Assembly: GCF_026625725.1 (NCBI RefSeq)
Contig: NZ_CP113060.1
Span: forward strand, 744,001-808,000
DNA: 64,000 bases
Reading direction: 5' to 3'
Origin: Pseudomonas sp. SL4(2022)
GTDB taxonomy: Bacteria; Pseudomonadota; Gammaproteobacteria; Pseudomonadales; Pseudomonadaceae
Shown: positions 47,546-58,483 of the stretch, piece by piece
Layout of the letters: every line of letters starts with the position of its first letter
How positions within the stretch are numbered: position 1 is the stretch's first letter
Notes under the pieces: model-generated
What the model was told of the DNA's origin: nothing
What the model saw: only the letters and a program-made list of their open reading frames with translations
The model's database searches: none
Made by a program: the position numbers and the translations under genes

Positions 47546-48892
47546 TCAACTACCCGCCACCGTCATGCGCTCAATCAGCACCGAGCCGGTGCGGATATTG
47601 CTGCGCAGTTCCAGGTCATTTCCCACGGCCACAATCTGCCTGAACATGTCGCGCATATTGCCGGCGATGGTGACTTCCTGCACCGGGAACTGAATCTCAC
47701 CGTTCTCCACCCAGTAACCTCCCGCACCGCGCGAATAATCGCCCGTGACCATATTCAGCCCCTGCCCCATCAACTCGGTAACCAGCAGGCCGCGCCCCAT
47801 GCGCTTGAGCAAGGCCTTTTGGTCTTCATCACCATGGCTGACGAACAGATTATGCACGCCACCGGCGTTGGCCGTACTGGGCATGCCGAGCTTGCGCCCG
47901 GAATAAGTGCCCAACACATAGGAAAGCAACTCGCCACGCTCGACGAAGGACTTGGCATACGTCGCCAGGCCGTCGCCATCAAAGGCAGCACTGCCGAGTG
48001 CCCGCGGAATATGTGGACGCTCATCGAGTTTCAGCCAGCTTGGAAACAGCTGCTGACCCAACGTACCTTCAAGGAACGATGATTTTCGGTACAGATTGCC
48101 GCCGGAAATCGCAGCAAGAAAGCTGCCAAACAACCCGCTAGCCAATTCGGCCGCGAACAGCACCGGCACTTCGCAGGTCGGCACCGGGCGCGCGCCCAAA
48201 CGGCTGACTGCACGCTCTGCAGCGCGGCGACCAATGCTGCCGGCATCCGCCAACAACTCGCCCTGGCGATTGACGTCATACCAGTAGTCACGCTGCATCT
48301 GCCCGCCATCCTCAGCAATCATCACGCAACTCAAGCTGTGCCGCGTGCTGGCATAACCACTGACAAAGCCATGGCTGTTGCCATACACCCGGCAACCCTG
48401 ATGAGTGTTGAGGGTGGTACCGTCGGCATTCTTGATCCGGCCATCTGCCGCAAACGCGGCGGCCTCACAACTGAGCGCCTGTTCAATGGCTTGCTCGGGA
48501 GTGATCGACCAGGCGTGGTACAAATCCAGCTGCGGCAGCTCGCGAGCCATCAGACCCGCATCAGCCAAACCGGCGCATTCATCTTCGGAGGCATGCTTGG
48601 CAATTGCCAGTGCCGCCGCGACCGTTTCGCGAATCGCCGCTTCACCGCTCGCCGAGGTGCTGGCCGAGCCTTTGCGCTGTCCCACATACAGGGTGATGCC
48701 GAAGCCCTGATCGCGGTTGAACTCAACTGTTTCCACCTCACCCTGACGCACCGTGGTGGACAAGCCCTGCTCCACCGATACGGCCACCTCGCAGGCACTC
48801 GCGCCCTGTTTTTTGGCTTCGGCAATAATCTGTTCCACCTGCGCCTGTAACTGCGGCACCGCCTGGGGTCCGACGCTTTCTACTGCACTCAT
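47546..48892 (-). CDS. pmbA: Metalloprotease subunit PmbA (TldE)
   Basis: 448-residue partner of TldD; together they form a zinc protease that degrades unfolded peptides and matures some microcins. The ATG at 48892 (MSAVESVGPQAVPQLQ) is preferred to an upstream extension. The family segments include TVRQGEVETVEFNRDQGFGITLYVGQRKGSAS and the C-terminal GAGGYWVENGEIQFPVQEVTIAGNMRDMF. The TldD-type HExxxH is absent, as expected for PmbA. It is divergent from yjgA. Confidence 0.95.
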   Translation of the reverse strand: MSAVESVGPQAVPQLQAQVEQIIAEAKKQGASACEVAVSVEQGLSTTVRQGEVETVEFNRDQGFGITLYVGQRKGSASTSASGEAAIRETVAAALAIAKHASEDECAGLADAGLMARELPQLDLYHAWSITPEQAIEQALSCEAAAFAADGRIKNADGTTLNTHQGCRVYGNSHGFVSGYASTRHSLSCVMIAEDGGQMQRDYWYDVNRQGELLADAGSIGRRAAERAVSRLGARPVPTCEVPVLFAAELASGLFGSFLAAISGGNLYRKSSFLEGTLGQQLFPSWLKLDERPHIPRALGSAAFDGDGLATYAKSFVERGELLSYVLGTYSGRKLGMPSTANAGGVHNLFVSHGDEDQKALLKRMGRGLLVTELMGQGLNMVTGDYSRGAGGYWVENGEIQFPVQEVTIAGNMRDMFRQIVAVGNDLELRSNIRTGSVLIERMTVAGS

Positions 48893-48996
48893 AAACACTC
48901 CTGAACGATAAGCCGTACAGCGCCGCCTCACAGGCCATCCGCTTACAGCTGGAAACTTGCTGCTATCATGTCGGCGTTTTCCACTGGACCGCCACC

Positions 48997-49515
48997 ATGT
49001 CTGAATACCTTGACGACTTCTCCGGCGAGAAGAGCAAAACCCAGATCAAACGCGAGCTGCATGCATTGCAGGATCTGGGGCAACGCCTGACTACCCTGAA
49101 ACTCGACCTGCTGAACAAGCTGCCGCTGACCGACGAGCTGCGCCGCGCGCTTGCCGAAGCACCCAAGCACACCGCCAACGCGGCGAAAAAGCGCCACGTG
49201 CAGTTTATCGGCCGCCTGATGCGCGATCAGGACATTGAAGCCATCCTGACCCTGCTCGACCAGCTTGATGCCTCGACCCGCCAGTACAACGAGCGCTTTC
49301 ACAACCTGGAGCGTTGGCGCGACCGTTTGATCAACGGTAACGACGACACCCTGGAAGCCTTCGTCGGCGAGTACGCCGACGCCGACCGCCAGCACCTGCG
49401 CCAACTGATCCGCCAGGCCCAACACGAACTGGCCCAGAACAAAGCACCCGCCGCCTCACGCAAAATCTTCAAGTACATCCGCGAGCTGGACGAAACCCAG
49501 CGCGGCCTGCGCTAG
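48997..49515 (+). CDS. yjgA: YjgA/DarP (DUF615) 50S assembly factor
   Basis: 172-residue DUF615 protein with the pattern [41 protein letters not shown] ... [13 protein letters not shown]. coli YjgA binds late pre-50S ribosomal particles. It is a helical, highly charged protein. It sits between the two halves of the TldD/PmbA protease on the opposite strand, the known Pseudomonas order. Confidence 0.92.
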   Translation: MSEYLDDFSGEKSKTQIKRELHALQDLGQRLTTLKLDLLNKLPLTDELRRALAEAPKHTANAAKKRHVQFIGRLMRDQDIEAILTLLDQLDASTRQYNERFHNLERWRDRLINGNDDTLEAFVGEYADADRQHLRQLIRQAQHELAQNKAPAASRKIFKYIRELDETQRGLR

Positions 49516-49522
49516 CTCCGGC

Positions 49523-49549
49523 CAGGCTGGAGCCAACAGCTCCAGCCTG
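49523..49549. terminator. Hairpin between convergent yjgA and tldD
   Basis: CAGGCTGGAGC and GCTCCAGCCTG form a perfect 11-bp stem with the five-base loop CAACA, in the 48-bp gap. There is no long T tract, but position and symmetry suggest a two-way terminator. Confidence 0.7.
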
Positions 49550-49563
49550 CTCAGCCATCCACC

Positions 49564-51021
49564 TCAGCTACCGGTCCCACCCACGGTGATCGCATCGATT
49601 TTCAGCGTCGGTTGGCCAACCCCCACTGGCACCGACTGACCATCCTTGCCGCACGTGCCCACACCACTGTCCAGCGCCAGGTCGTTACCGACCATCGACA
49701 CCTTGCTCATGGCTTCCGGACCATTGCCGATCAACGTAGCGCCCTTGACTGGCGCGGTGATCTTGCCATCCTCGATCAGATAAGCCTCGCTGGTGGAGAA
49801 CACGAACTTGCCACTGGTGATATCCACCTGACCACCTCCCAGGTTGGCGCAGTAGATACCCTTCTTCACCGAGCGAATGATTTCTTCCGGATCGCTTTCG
49901 CCGGCCAGCATGTAGGTATTGGTCATGCGCGGCATCGGCAGGTGCGCATAAGATTCACGCCGGCCATTGCCGGTGGCAGCAACGCCCATCAGGCGGGCAT
50001 TCAGTTTGTCCTGCATGTAGCCCTTGAGCACGCCGTTTTCGATCAGGGTAGTGCACTGAGTCTGAGTGCCTTCGTCATCCATGCTCAACGAGCCGCGACG
50101 CTCGGCCAGGGTGCCGTCGTCGACGATGGTGCACAGGCTGGAGGCCACTTGTTCACCCACTCGACCGCTGTAGGCCGAACTGCCCTTGCGGTTGAAATCG
50201 CCTTCCAGGCCATGACCGACGGCTTCGTGCAGCAGCACCCCGGACCACCCAGCCCCCATCACCACCGGCATGCTGCCGGCCGGCGCCGGAATCGCTTCCA
50301 GATTAACCAACGCCTGGCGCAGGGCCTCACGGGCATAACCCATGGCGCGCTCTTCGTTGCTGCTGGTCTGCTCCAGAAAATAACGGTAGTCGGTGCGCCC
50401 GCCGCCGCCATGGCCACCGCGCTCACGACGGCCGTTCTGTTCGACGATCACACTGACGTTGAAGCGCACCAGCGGGCGAATGTCCGCGCCCAGGCTGCCA
50501 TCATTGGCGGCAACGAGAATCCGATCCCAAACCCCGGCCAGGCTGACCGACACCTGCTTGATACGCGGGTCGAGGGCGCGAGTGGCAACATCGATGCGTT
50601 TGAGCAGCTCGACCTTCTCAGCGCGACTGAGCACATCCAGCGGGTTGTCCTGGGCATACAGCGGCTTGACCAACGGACTGCTGAACGCTTGCACGCGACC
50701 ATTTTGCCCAGCGCGGGCAATTGAGCGTGCCGCGCGCGCCGCCTGACTGAGAGCATCGGCGGTAATCGCATTGCTGTAGGCGAACCCAGTTTTCTCGCCA
50801 GACTGAGCGCGCACACCGACCCCCTGGTCGAGGTTGAAACTGCCTTCCTTGACGATGCCATCCTCCAGCGCCCAGGTTTCCGAGACCTGACTCTGGAAAT
50901 ACAGGTCAGCCGCGTCGATACCCGGCCCGGCCAATTCGGCCAGCACACCTGGCAAATGCTCGATGCTCAGGCCACCCGGACCCAGCAGATGCTCACTGAC
51001 GGACACCAACATATTGTTCAT
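49564..51021 (-). CDS. tldD: Metalloprotease TldD
   Basis: 485-residue catalytic subunit of the TldD/PmbA protease. The zinc motif HExxxH is present as HEAVGH (about residue 265). The start [23 protein letters not shown] fits family length, and [22 protein letters not shown] is the conserved N-terminal core. It starts just after the nitrilase stop (2 bp), so the minus-strand genes rng-yhdP-nitrilase-tldD are probably one unit. Confidence 0.96.
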   Translation of the reverse strand: MNNMLVSVSEHLLGPGGLSIEHLPGVLAELAGPGIDAADLYFQSQVSETWALEDGIVKEGSFNLDQGVGVRAQSGEKTGFAYSNAITADALSQAARAARSIARAGQNGRVQAFSSPLVKPLYAQDNPLDVLSRAEKVELLKRIDVATRALDPRIKQVSVSLAGVWDRILVAANDGSLGADIRPLVRFNVSVIVEQNGRRERGGHGGGGRTDYRYFLEQTSSNEERAMGYAREALRQALVNLEAIPAPAGSMPVVMGAGWSGVLLHEAVGHGLEGDFNRKGSSAYSGRVGEQVASSLCTIVDDGTLAERRGSLSMDDEGTQTQCTTLIENGVLKGYMQDKLNARLMGVAATGNGRRESYAHLPMPRMTNTYMLAGESDPEEIIRSVKKGIYCANLGGGQVDITSGKFVFSTSEAYLIEDGKITAPVKGATLIGNGPEAMSKVSMVGNDLALDSGVGTCGKDGQSVPVGVGQPTLKIDAITVGGTGS

Positions 51022-51023
51022 AA

Positions 51024-51872
51024 CTACTCCAAACCTGGCTGCCGCAACTCGGCCGCTGCAAAAAATCGTTTATGGCGCACCACCGGCATGCGCTGACGGA
51101 TCGCCGCCTGCTCGTCGGCATCGCGCTCGGCCACGAGCACGCCTGGGCCGTAGGGCAGTTCAGCCAATACGCGCCCCCAGGGATCGACCAGCGCCGAATG
51201 ACCAAAGGTCTGACGTCCGCCCGGATGCGTGCCTCCCTGCCCGGCGGCCAGTACATAGCATTGCGTTTCAATGGCACGGGCGCGGGTCAGCACCTGCCAA
51301 TGCGCTGCGCCAGTCACTGCCGTGAACGCTGCTGGCGCGCTGATCAGCTGTGCACCTGCCGCGCGCAGGGCGCTGTAGAGTTCCGGGAACCGCAGGTCAT
51401 AGCACACGCTCAGACCAATGCGCCCCACCGGGGTATCAGCTACCACCACCTGCCTGCCAAAGGCATAGTCATCCGACTCGCGGTAACGGCCATGGCTGTC
51501 GCTGACATCCACATCGAACAGGTGCAGCTTGTCATAACGCGCCACACGCTGCCCCTGCGCATCCACCAGCAGGGAGCAGGCATGCGGTTTAGCGTCTGGT
51601 TGGTCATCCGGGGGCAAGGGCAAAGTGCCCGCCACGATCCACAAACCCAGGTCCCGTGCCGCCTGCCGCAGCCACGGCAGAATCGGGCCCGTGCCCTGCG
51701 CTTCGGCCTGCCCGAGGCTGGCCAGATCGCGCCGGCCCATGGCGGCGAAGTTCTCCGGCAGCACCGCCAGGCGCGCCCCCTGCGCAGCAGCCTGCTCCAG
51801 CAATTGCCGCGCCTGGGCCAGATTGGCAAGGACATCGGCCTGACTGACCATCTGAATTACCGCAAAGGTCAT
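51024..51872 (-). CDS. Carbon-nitrogen hydrolase (nitrilase superfamily)
   Basis: 282-residue amidase-type enzyme with the Glu-Lys-Cys triad: Glu in [10 protein letters not shown], Lys in [11 protein letters not shown], and Cys in [13 protein letters not shown]. Members near tldD/yhdP resemble omega-amidase or deaminated-glutathione amidase (Nit1-like), a metabolite-repair role, but I cannot prove the substrate. The start [18 protein letters not shown] is typical. Confidence 0.9.
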   Translation of the reverse strand: MTFAVIQMVSQADVLANLAQARQLLEQAAAQGARLAVLPENFAAMGRRDLASLGQAEAQGTGPILPWLRQAARDLGLWIVAGTLPLPPDDQPDAKPHACSLLVDAQGQRVARYDKLHLFDVDVSDSHGRYRESDDYAFGRQVVVADTPVGRIGLSVCYDLRFPELYSALRAAGAQLISAPAAFTAVTGAAHWQVLTRARAIETQCYVLAAGQGGTHPGGRQTFGHSALVDPWGRVLAELPYGPGVLVAERDADEQAAIRQRMPVVRHKRFFAAAELRQPGLE

Positions 51873-51957
51873 GACTGTCGTATCTCAAAGCAGGACGGTA
51901 TCACCAGCTTACAAGCCTCACCGGCAGACTGCACGGTTGGCCGCATGCCAGCAGGGC

Positions 51958-54900
51958 TTACTGAGGTTTTTCAAAGGGCTTGTCGAAACTGATGTTGGGA
52001 TTCTGCCAAGGGCCGGTTACGTCGTACTGCACACTGGCAAAGCGCGCCACGCGGTCACCCAGCAGCTTATCGGCAACAAACAGCGCACCGCCAATGGCCG
52101 GCGCCCCGACGATCAGCGCCGCCAAGGGCAGGTTGTTGGTAACCGGCAACGTCACCAACAACTTGGCATCGATACGGTCATGGGCCATGTCCAGCGTCCC
52201 CTTGAGCTCCAGGTTGCTCGACGGCCCTTCAAGGGTGATCGGCTCGCGGGTGACGAACACGCCATCACGGGCATCCAGTACACCCTTGACCCGGTCGTAA
52301 CTCAGGCCTTTACCGAGTAGATCAGAAAAGTCCAGGCGCAAGCGCCGTCCGATCGAATTGAAGTTGAGCAAGCCGAAAACCCGCAGCGCCGACGCGGGGC
52401 CCTCCACTTCGGAGAACTGGCCTTTGCGCAGGGACGCATCCAGGCTACCGCTGAAACGTTTGATGCCGAACCAGGCCGGTGAGCCTGGCCAGCTGCCATC
52501 GACATCAAGGTGAAAATCACGGCTGCTGGCAGTGGGCGCATAGCCCCAGGCAATCAGCACATCGGCCAGATCAGCCCCACCCAGGCGACCGTTGTAGGTA
52601 CTGCGCGCACCAGTGGCCGTGTTCAGCCAAGTAGCACGCCCAGCCAGATTCAACCCCTTGAGATTGAGGTCCAGCTCGTTGAAGTGCACACCACCGGTCA
52701 CCGGCCGCGCCTTGAATGACCAAGCCCCCAACGGTTCGATACCCTGGAAGACCTGGGCCACCCTCACATCCAGCGCTGGAAAACCTGCCGGATCGAAACC
52801 GCCCAGAGGATCCGGCTTCTCTACATCAGGCGCATCCGCGATTTTCGGCTCCGCAGCTGGAAAGCGCAGGTAATCCAGCTGCACCGTGATGGCTTGAGCG
52901 GAGTCCTCCGGCAACCCGACAGTGCCTTTCAGGAGCGGACTGTCGAGACTGACCGCCCAGCTGGCCGCCTCCCGCCGCACACCGACCTCCAGCGCCTCCA
53001 GGTTGATGCCAAAGCCGCTGAAGTTGCCGATACGCAGCTGGGCATCCTTGAACAATTGCTGGGCATCCTGCTTCGGCACCTGAGCATAAGGTTGCAAAGC
53101 CTGCTGCCAGGCAGACCAATCCAGCTCGGTCACCCGACCACGCACGCGCAGCCCCTGGCTGGTGGGCAAACTCGCCGGGCCATCGGCCAGACGCAGCTCG
53201 CCACGGCCCAGGCCGAGCTTGCCGGGTTCTGCGGCGAACGACAGGCTGAGCAACTCGGCATAATCCAGCCAGAAACGTTGTTCACGACCGCCCAAGCTCA
53301 TCTGCCAGGCTGCAGTGCGCACTTCATCGCGGTCCTTGCCGAGCGGTGCAGGCAGCGCGATCGAGGTACCTTTAAGGTTGGACGTAACGCGCAACTGACT
53401 GTCGACACCGTCCAGAATCAGATTAAGGCGATACGGCACCTTGCCGCCAACCGGCACGGGCTGAGTCACGCCCAACCAGTTGGTCAACTCCTTGACCGCT
53501 ATCTGCCCACTGGCTTCAAAGCGGCTGCGCGCCTTGCCACGTGCGCCCTCGGCCAGGGCCTTGCCATGCACCGCATGCCCCAGCACCTGAGCGCGAATAT
53601 CAGGCGCACTGAGACCACTGGCGGTGTTGTAACGGAATGCACCCTGCAACTGAGTGAACTGCAACGGCGGATTGGGCAGACTGAGTTGCGCATCGGCCGT
53701 GGCAAAATCCACCACCACAGCAGGAGGCGCGCCTTTGCGCAGCGGCAGGTCGAGCTTCAGCTTGCCGGCCAGCACGCCTTCACCACGCCAGCCGGCAAAC
53801 GTCGGCGCCGTACCGATGGGCGCTTGCTGCAGAATCTGCAACGCATCAACCACGCTGCTATCCAATTCGGCCTCAAGCAACAGACGCGGCGACTGGCCAG
53901 GCAATGCGGTGGCAATCACCGCCTGGGCATTGCGCACCTGGCTATCGAGAATTCGGCCCTGGGCCAGTTCAACACGTACGCCGCTGTCTTCGATCAGCAC
54001 TCGCCCACGCCCCTCACGCAATGCTGGCCAGCCAGGCTGAAAGGCCAACTCGGCATCATGCACGGCAAAGAACAGACTGATAGTGCGCGAAGCCGCCTCG
54101 GCCCCTTTATTCAGCGAGCCCTGGTACTGGAAGTAGCCTTCATCGACTGCACCGCCACGGATTGCGGCTTTCAGCCAGGCATCCAGATCGTGACTCATGC
54201 CCGGCGAGCGGCTGGGCAGATACTTTTCAGTAAACCGGGCATCGCCATTGCGCAGACCGACACGCAGATCCATGTAATCCTCGCCGGCCGGATCGCGACG
54301 CAGACGTATCAGGAAGTCTCCAGCGACCGGCCCCTCGTCACCGACCACCTGCAAGTAGGGGCTGCGCAGGGTAAAGGCTTGCTCATCGAGCCGCCAGGTC
54401 AGCCGGGCGTTGGCCGTCTTGTAGCGCCAGGGCTGGGGAAACAGCGTGTCCAGGTGCAGGGAAAAGTCATCACTGTCGAGGCGCAATTCACCTTGCCCCA
54501 AATCGCCACTGATACTGCCGCTGACATTTTCCACCGCGGGCGAGCCCAGGTATGCCGCAAAACCGATACGCTCCAGATTGGCAGCAAACTGCAGGCGCTT
54601 GCTGTCTGTCAGGCGTGGCCGGTAATCAAGCTGGATGTTACGCAGAGCCCCATGCGGATTGAGTTGCGCCAACACCGCCAAGGCGTTTTCCGGTAGTGGG
54701 GCAAGGGCCGCCACCAATGGCTGCAGCGGTGCCAGGTCGAGGCGATCAGCACTGAGCAGCCACTGCTCCTGCAACTCTGCACTTTCTGCTTGCTGAGTCA
54801 GGGCCAGGCGGACTTCGCCCCAGCGCTTGTCGCTCCGGCTGAAGGCCAAGTCATCGAGTTGCAGCGTGAAGCCCTGCTCAGCCCGGCTGAAATAGGCATT

Positions 54901-55791
54901 CACAACCACGTTGTCCAGGACTATCGATTCGCGATCGGCATATCCGGCTTTGATCTGCGGGGCATGCAGACGACTGACCACCCGCTGTACGCCTCCGTTG
55001 GCCCAGGCTAACCAGACTTCGCCACCCAACCGCAGCTGTTCGAGTCGCCACTGCGCCAGCAGATTGGCCGGCAACCAGGCTGCCCAGTCACTCTGCGGCA
55101 GGCTCAGGTAGACATCGGCCTGTGCATCTTGCCAGCGCTCAGCACGCAACCGGGTGCGCACTTGCAACGCCAGCGGCTGCCCATCAGGCAGCAGCAATCG
55201 ACCATCCAGACGCTGACGCGCCAGGCCATTACGCAGGGTAAGATTTACATAGGTCAGGGTCCGTTCCGGCTGCCCCAACGCCTGCAAAGTGACTTGACTG
55301 TTGAGCAGCGACAGACGCTTGACCACGTGCGACTGTTTCAATACCTCGGCCAGATCAAGCGGTGCGGCGCCAGGGCGCTGCGGCATGCCTTTGAGTGACC
55401 AACCGCCATCTTCGGCTTGCTGCACCACCAACTGCACCCCGTCAAGCTCGAGCCGGGCGATACGCAGCTGCCGCGCCAGCAGGCTGCCGAGCACATCCGG
55501 CACCACACGCACCTGATCCAGTTGCAACGCTCCGGCGCCCTCACCTACCACCATGTCATGGGCAGTCAGCAGCGGTGCAAAACCTTGCCACAGGCCTTCC
55601 AGGGCACCGATCTGCACCGGCATGCCCAGCGCCTCACGAGCCCTGTCTTCAGCCTCCAGCCGATACTCGGCCACCAGAGGCACCAGTTCGCGTCCCAGAC
55701 TGACATACACTGCCGCCAGCACCAGCATCAGGGCACACAGCCCCAGTGCAGCCCGTACCAGCCAGGCAAACCCTCGCGCCAGCCACTCCAT
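51958..55791 (-). CDS. yhdP: YhdP, AsmA-like envelope lipid-transport protein
   Basis: 1277-residue protein with one N-terminal helix (AWLVRAALGLCALMLVLAAVYVSLG). A very long repeat-rich beta structure follows, typical of the YhdP/TamB/YdbH group proposed to bridge the periplasm and carry phospholipids to the outer membrane. The C-terminal AsmA-like segment FSEVEGPASALRVFGLLNFNSIGRRLRLDFSDLLGKGLSYD is a clear hallmark. It lies 22 bp after rng. A 600-codon open frame opposite it is a shadow. Confidence 0.95.
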   Translation of the reverse strand: MEWLARGFAWLVRAALGLCALMLVLAAVYVSLGRELVPLVAEYRLEAEDRAREALGMPVQIGALEGLWQGFAPLLTAHDMVVGEGAGALQLDQVRVVPDVLGSLLARQLRIARLELDGVQLVVQQAEDGGWSLKGMPQRPGAAPLDLAEVLKQSHVVKRLSLLNSQVTLQALGQPERTLTYVNLTLRNGLARQRLDGRLLLPDGQPLALQVRTRLRAERWQDAQADVYLSLPQSDWAAWLPANLLAQWRLEQLRLGGEVWLAWANGGVQRVVSRLHAPQIKAGYADRESIVLDNVVVNAYFSRAEQGFTLQLDDLAFSRSDKRWGEVRLALTQQAESAELQEQWLLSADRLDLAPLQPLVAALAPLPENALAVLAQLNPHGALRNIQLDYRPRLTDSKRLQFAANLERIGFAAYLGSPAVENVSGSISGDLGQGELRLDSDDFSLHLDTLFPQPWRYKTANARLTWRLDEQAFTLRSPYLQVVGDEGPVAGDFLIRLRRDPAGEDYMDLRVGLRNGDARFTEKYLPSRSPGMSHDLDAWLKAAIRGGAVDEGYFQYQGSLNKGAEAASRTISLFFAVHDAELAFQPGWPALREGRGRVLIEDSGVRVELAQGRILDSQVRNAQAVIATALPGQSPRLLLEAELDSSVVDALQILQQAPIGTAPTFAGWRGEGVLAGKLKLDLPLRKGAPPAVVVDFATADAQLSLPNPPLQFTQLQGAFRYNTASGLSAPDIRAQVLGHAVHGKALAEGARGKARSRFEASGQIAVKELTNWLGVTQPVPVGGKVPYRLNLILDGVDSQLRVTSNLKGTSIALPAPLGKDRDEVRTAAWQMSLGGREQRFWLDYAELLSLSFAAEPGKLGLGRGELRLADGPASLPTSQGLRVRGRVTELDWSAWQQALQPYAQVPKQDAQQLFKDAQLRIGNFSGFGINLEALEVGVRREAASWAVSLDSPLLKGTVGLPEDSAQAITVQLDYLRFPAAEPKIADAPDVEKPDPLGGFDPAGFPALDVRVAQVFQGIEPLGAWSFKARPVTGGVHFNELDLNLKGLNLAGRATWLNTATGARSTYNGRLGGADLADVLIAWGYAPTASSRDFHLDVDGSWPGSPAWFGIKRFSGSLDASLRKGQFSEVEGPASALRVFGLLNFNSIGRRLRLDFSDLLGKGLSYDRVKGVLDARDGVFVTREPITLEGPSSNLELKGTLDMAHDRIDAKLLVTLPVTNNLPLAALIVGAPAIGGALFVADKLLGDRVARFASVQYDVTGPWQNPNISFDKPFEKPQ

Positions 55792-55813
55792 TCAGTTCAG
55801 CCCCGCCGGCATG

Positions 55814-57271
55814 TCAGAGCAGTACCACATCGTATTGTTCCTGGGAGTACATGGTCTCCACCTGGAACTTGATGGTGCGACCAATAAAGGCCTCCAGATC
55901 GGCAACGTTGCCTGACTCTTCATCAAGCAGGCGATCGACCACTTTCTGGTTGGCCAGCACGCGATAGCCTTCCGGCTGATAAGCACGCGCCTCACGCAGA
56001 ATTTCGCGGAAAATCTCATAGCAGGTGGTTTCTGCTGTTTTCAGCTTGCCGCGGCCCTGACAGGCGCTGCACGGCTCACACAGCACCTGTTCAAGACTTT
56101 CGCGGGTACGCTTGCGGGTCATCTGCACCAGGCCCAGCTCGGTGATGCCAATGATGTTGGTCTTGGCGTGATCGCGCTCCAGTTGCTTCTCCAGGGTGCG
56201 CAGCACCTGGCGCTGATGCTCTTCATCTTCCATGTCGATGAAGTCGATGATGATGATCCCACCGATATTGCGCAGGCGCAGCTGGCGCGCAATCGCCGTA
56301 GCCGCCTCCAAATTGGTCTTGAAGATGGTCTCTTCCAGCGTACGATGACCAACAAAAGCACCGGTGTTCACATCGATGGTGGTCATCGCTTCGGCAGGAT
56401 CAACCACCAGATAGCCGCCCGACTTGAGTGGCACCTTGCGCTCCAGAGCCTTCTGGATCTCATCCTCGACACCGTACAAATCAAAGATTGGCCGCTCACC
56501 GGGGTAGTGCTCAAGACGGTCGGCAATTTCCGGCATCAGCTCATCAACAAACTGGGTAATCTTGCCGAAGGTCTCCCGCGAATCGACACGGATCTTCTCG
56601 ATCTTCGGGTTGACCAGGTCACGTAACGTACGCAGCGCCAGGGACAGGTCTTCATAGATCACCAAGGGTGTCGGCCCGACTTTCATCTGCGTGGCGATCT
56701 GCCCCCACAAGCGGCGCAGGTAGCGGATGTCGGCAAGGATTTCGTCAGCACCTGCACCATCGGCGGCCGTGCGCAGGATAAACCCACCAGACTCCTCAAT
56801 ACCTTCGGCCGCCACACAGTCCGCCACGACTTGCTTGAGTCGGTCGCGCTCGGCTTCGTCTTCAATCTTCAGCGAAATACCGACATGCGCGGTACGCGGC
56901 ATATAGACCAGATAACGCGAAGGGATCGACAGCTGCGTAGTCAGACGCGCACCTTTGGTGCCAATAGGGTCCTTGGTGACCTGCACCACCAGGCTCTGGC
57001 CTTCATGCACCAGCGCACTGATACTCTCGACTGCCGATCCTTCACGACTGGAAATTTCCGCCGCATGAATGAATGCCGCCCGCTCCAGACCGATATCAAC
57101 AAATGCCGCCTGCATACCAGGCAACACCCGCACAACCCGTCCCTTGTAGATATTGCCGACGATCCCGCGCTTCTGTGTACGCTCGACGTGCACTTCCTGC
57201 AGTACGCCGTTTTCCACCACCGCCACGCGCGATTCCATCGGCGTGATGTTGATCAGGATTTCTTCACTCAT
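55814..57271 (-). CDS. rng: Ribonuclease G
   Basis: 485-residue endoribonuclease of the RNase E/G family, for 16S rRNA 5' maturation and mRNA decay. The N-terminal S1 domain starts RGIVGNIYKGRVVRVLPGMQAAFVDIGLERAAFIH. Catalytic aspartates lie in VDPAEAMTTIDVNTG and IIIDFIDMEDEEHQ. The zinc-link cysteines are CEPCSACQGRG. It lacks the long scaffold tail of RNase E. It follows maf on the same strand, in the conserved mre-maf-rng-yhdP order. Confidence 0.96.
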   Translation of the reverse strand: MSEEILINITPMESRVAVVENGVLQEVHVERTQKRGIVGNIYKGRVVRVLPGMQAAFVDIGLERAAFIHAAEISSREGSAVESISALVHEGQSLVVQVTKDPIGTKGARLTTQLSIPSRYLVYMPRTAHVGISLKIEDEAERDRLKQVVADCVAAEGIEESGGFILRTAADGAGADEILADIRYLRRLWGQIATQMKVGPTPLVIYEDLSLALRTLRDLVNPKIEKIRVDSRETFGKITQFVDELMPEIADRLEHYPGERPIFDLYGVEDEIQKALERKVPLKSGGYLVVDPAEAMTTIDVNTGAFVGHRTLEETIFKTNLEAATAIARQLRLRNIGGIIIIDFIDMEDEEHQRQVLRTLEKQLERDHAKTNIIGITELGLVQMTRKRTRESLEQVLCEPCSACQGRGKLKTAETTCYEIFREILREARAYQPEGYRVLANQKVVDRLLDEESGNVADLEAFIGRTIKFQVETMYSQEQYDVVLL

Positions 57272-57331
57272 GCGCTCATCTCTTCTGAGATCAAGCTGAA
57301 AGCCCGGTGACTGTGCCGATATGGCAGTCAG

Positions 57332-57952
57332 TCAGCCACGACCCGCAACCTCTTGACTGTGATCTGGCATGGTCTGCCAGCACGGAATAGCAAATTCTGC
57401 GAGTAACGCTGCGGTCTCACACAGGGGTAACCCTACCACCGCCGAGTAGCTGCCTTGCAGCTGGCTGACAAACACCGCTGCCAGCCCCTGGATCCCATAG
57501 CTGCCAGCCTTGTCCTGCGGCTCGCCACTGGCCCAGTAAGCCTCGATTTCAGCCGGACTCAACGCGCGGAAGGTCACTTGGCTTGCGACCACCCGCGAAG
57601 CCTGCCGTTCGCGGCTGACCAATGCCACCGCCGTGAGCACCTGGTGGCTGCGCCCGGACAAGGCCTGCAAGGTCGCCAGGGCGTCGGCACGGTCCAACGG
57701 TTTGCCGAGAATGCGCCCATCAAGTACCACAGCCGTATCGGCACCCAGCACCACCGCGTCGTTTGAATCGGCCAGGGCAGCCAGCCCGGCGTGCGCCTTG
57801 GTGCACGCCAGACGCTCTACATAGGTGAGTGGCGACTCACCTGGCAATGCATTTTCATCAATCGGAGCGATTTGCGTAAGGAAGGGCACACCGATCTGCG
57901 CCAGCAGCTCACGCCGGCGCGGCGATCCGGAAGCAAGATAGAGGATGGCCAA
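57332..57952 (-). CDS. maf: Maf-family nucleotide pyrophosphatase (dTTP/UTP type)
   Basis: 206-residue house-cleaning enzyme hydrolysing non-canonical or excess nucleotides such as dTTP and UTP. The substrate motif is [12 protein letters not shown], then [22 protein letters not shown] and [16 protein letters not shown]. The conserved [15 protein letters not shown] is present. The start is TTG (encoding M-A-I-L-Y-L), eight bases after GGAG, and no ATG fits. It lies 45 bp after mreD. Confidence 0.93.
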   Translation of the reverse strand: MAILYLASGSPRRRELLAQIGVPFLTQIAPIDENALPGESPLTYVERLACTKAHAGLAALADSNDAVVLGADTAVVLDGRILGKPLDRADALATLQALSGRSHQVLTAVALVSRERQASRVVASQVTFRALSPAEIEAYWASGEPQDKAGSYGIQGLAAVFVSQLQGSYSAVVGLPLCETAALLAEFAIPCWQTMPDHSQEVAGRG

Positions 57953-57997
57953 GCAGTCGTCTCCCTGTCGGATGGATGCAAGGCCAATGCGCCCCGC

Positions 57998-58483
57998 TTA
58001 ATTGACGCCGAGGCGCTGATGCAGCCCGCGCAGGATTGCGCACACCCACGGCCACAGCAACGCACTGACCAGGGCCGGCAACACAAATGCCAGGGTGGGC
58101 GGGCGACTCCCGGTAAGCGCATTCAGCCACAGCTGCACCAGCTGGGCCAGACCAAAAACCACCAGCAGCACAGTGCTTTGCTGCCACATCGGAAACATGC
58201 GCAAACGCTGGTGCAAGGTCAGCACCAGAAAGGTGATCAAGGTCAGGATCAGCGCATTCTGCCCCAGCAGACTGCCATTCAGCACATCCGCCAGCAGACC
58301 AAGGGCCCACGCCGTGGTCATGCCCACACGATGCGGCAACGCCAGTACCCAGTAGGTCAGAAACAGCGCCAACCAAAGCGGACGCCCCAACTCCATAAAC
58401 TTCGGCATGCTCGCCACACTCAGCAGCAGCGCCAGAGCCAAGGTCAGCCAGACAAACCAGATATTGCTCGCACGCGCGACCAT
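57998..58483 (-). CDS. mreD: Rod shape-determining protein MreD
   Basis: 161-residue hydrophobic protein with about five or six membrane helices (IWFVWLTLALALLLSVASM, LWLALFLTYWVLALP, MTTAWALGLLADVLNGSLLGQNALILTLITFLVL). Elongasome subunit acting with MreC and RodA/PBP2. It overlaps the mreC stop by one base. Confidence 0.92.
   Translation of the reverse strand: MVARASNIWFVWLTLALALLLSVASMPKFMELGRPLWLALFLTYWVLALPHRVGMTTAWALGLLADVLNGSLLGQNALILTLITFLVLTLHQRLRMFPMWQQSTVLLVVFGLAQLVQLWLNALTGSRPPTLAFVLPALVSALLWPWVCAILRGLHQRLGVN

Noticed and set aside
52894..54696. 600-codon plus-strand open frame
   Set aside because: Antisense to yhdP in the mirrored codon frame, with low-complexity shadow composition and no start signal.
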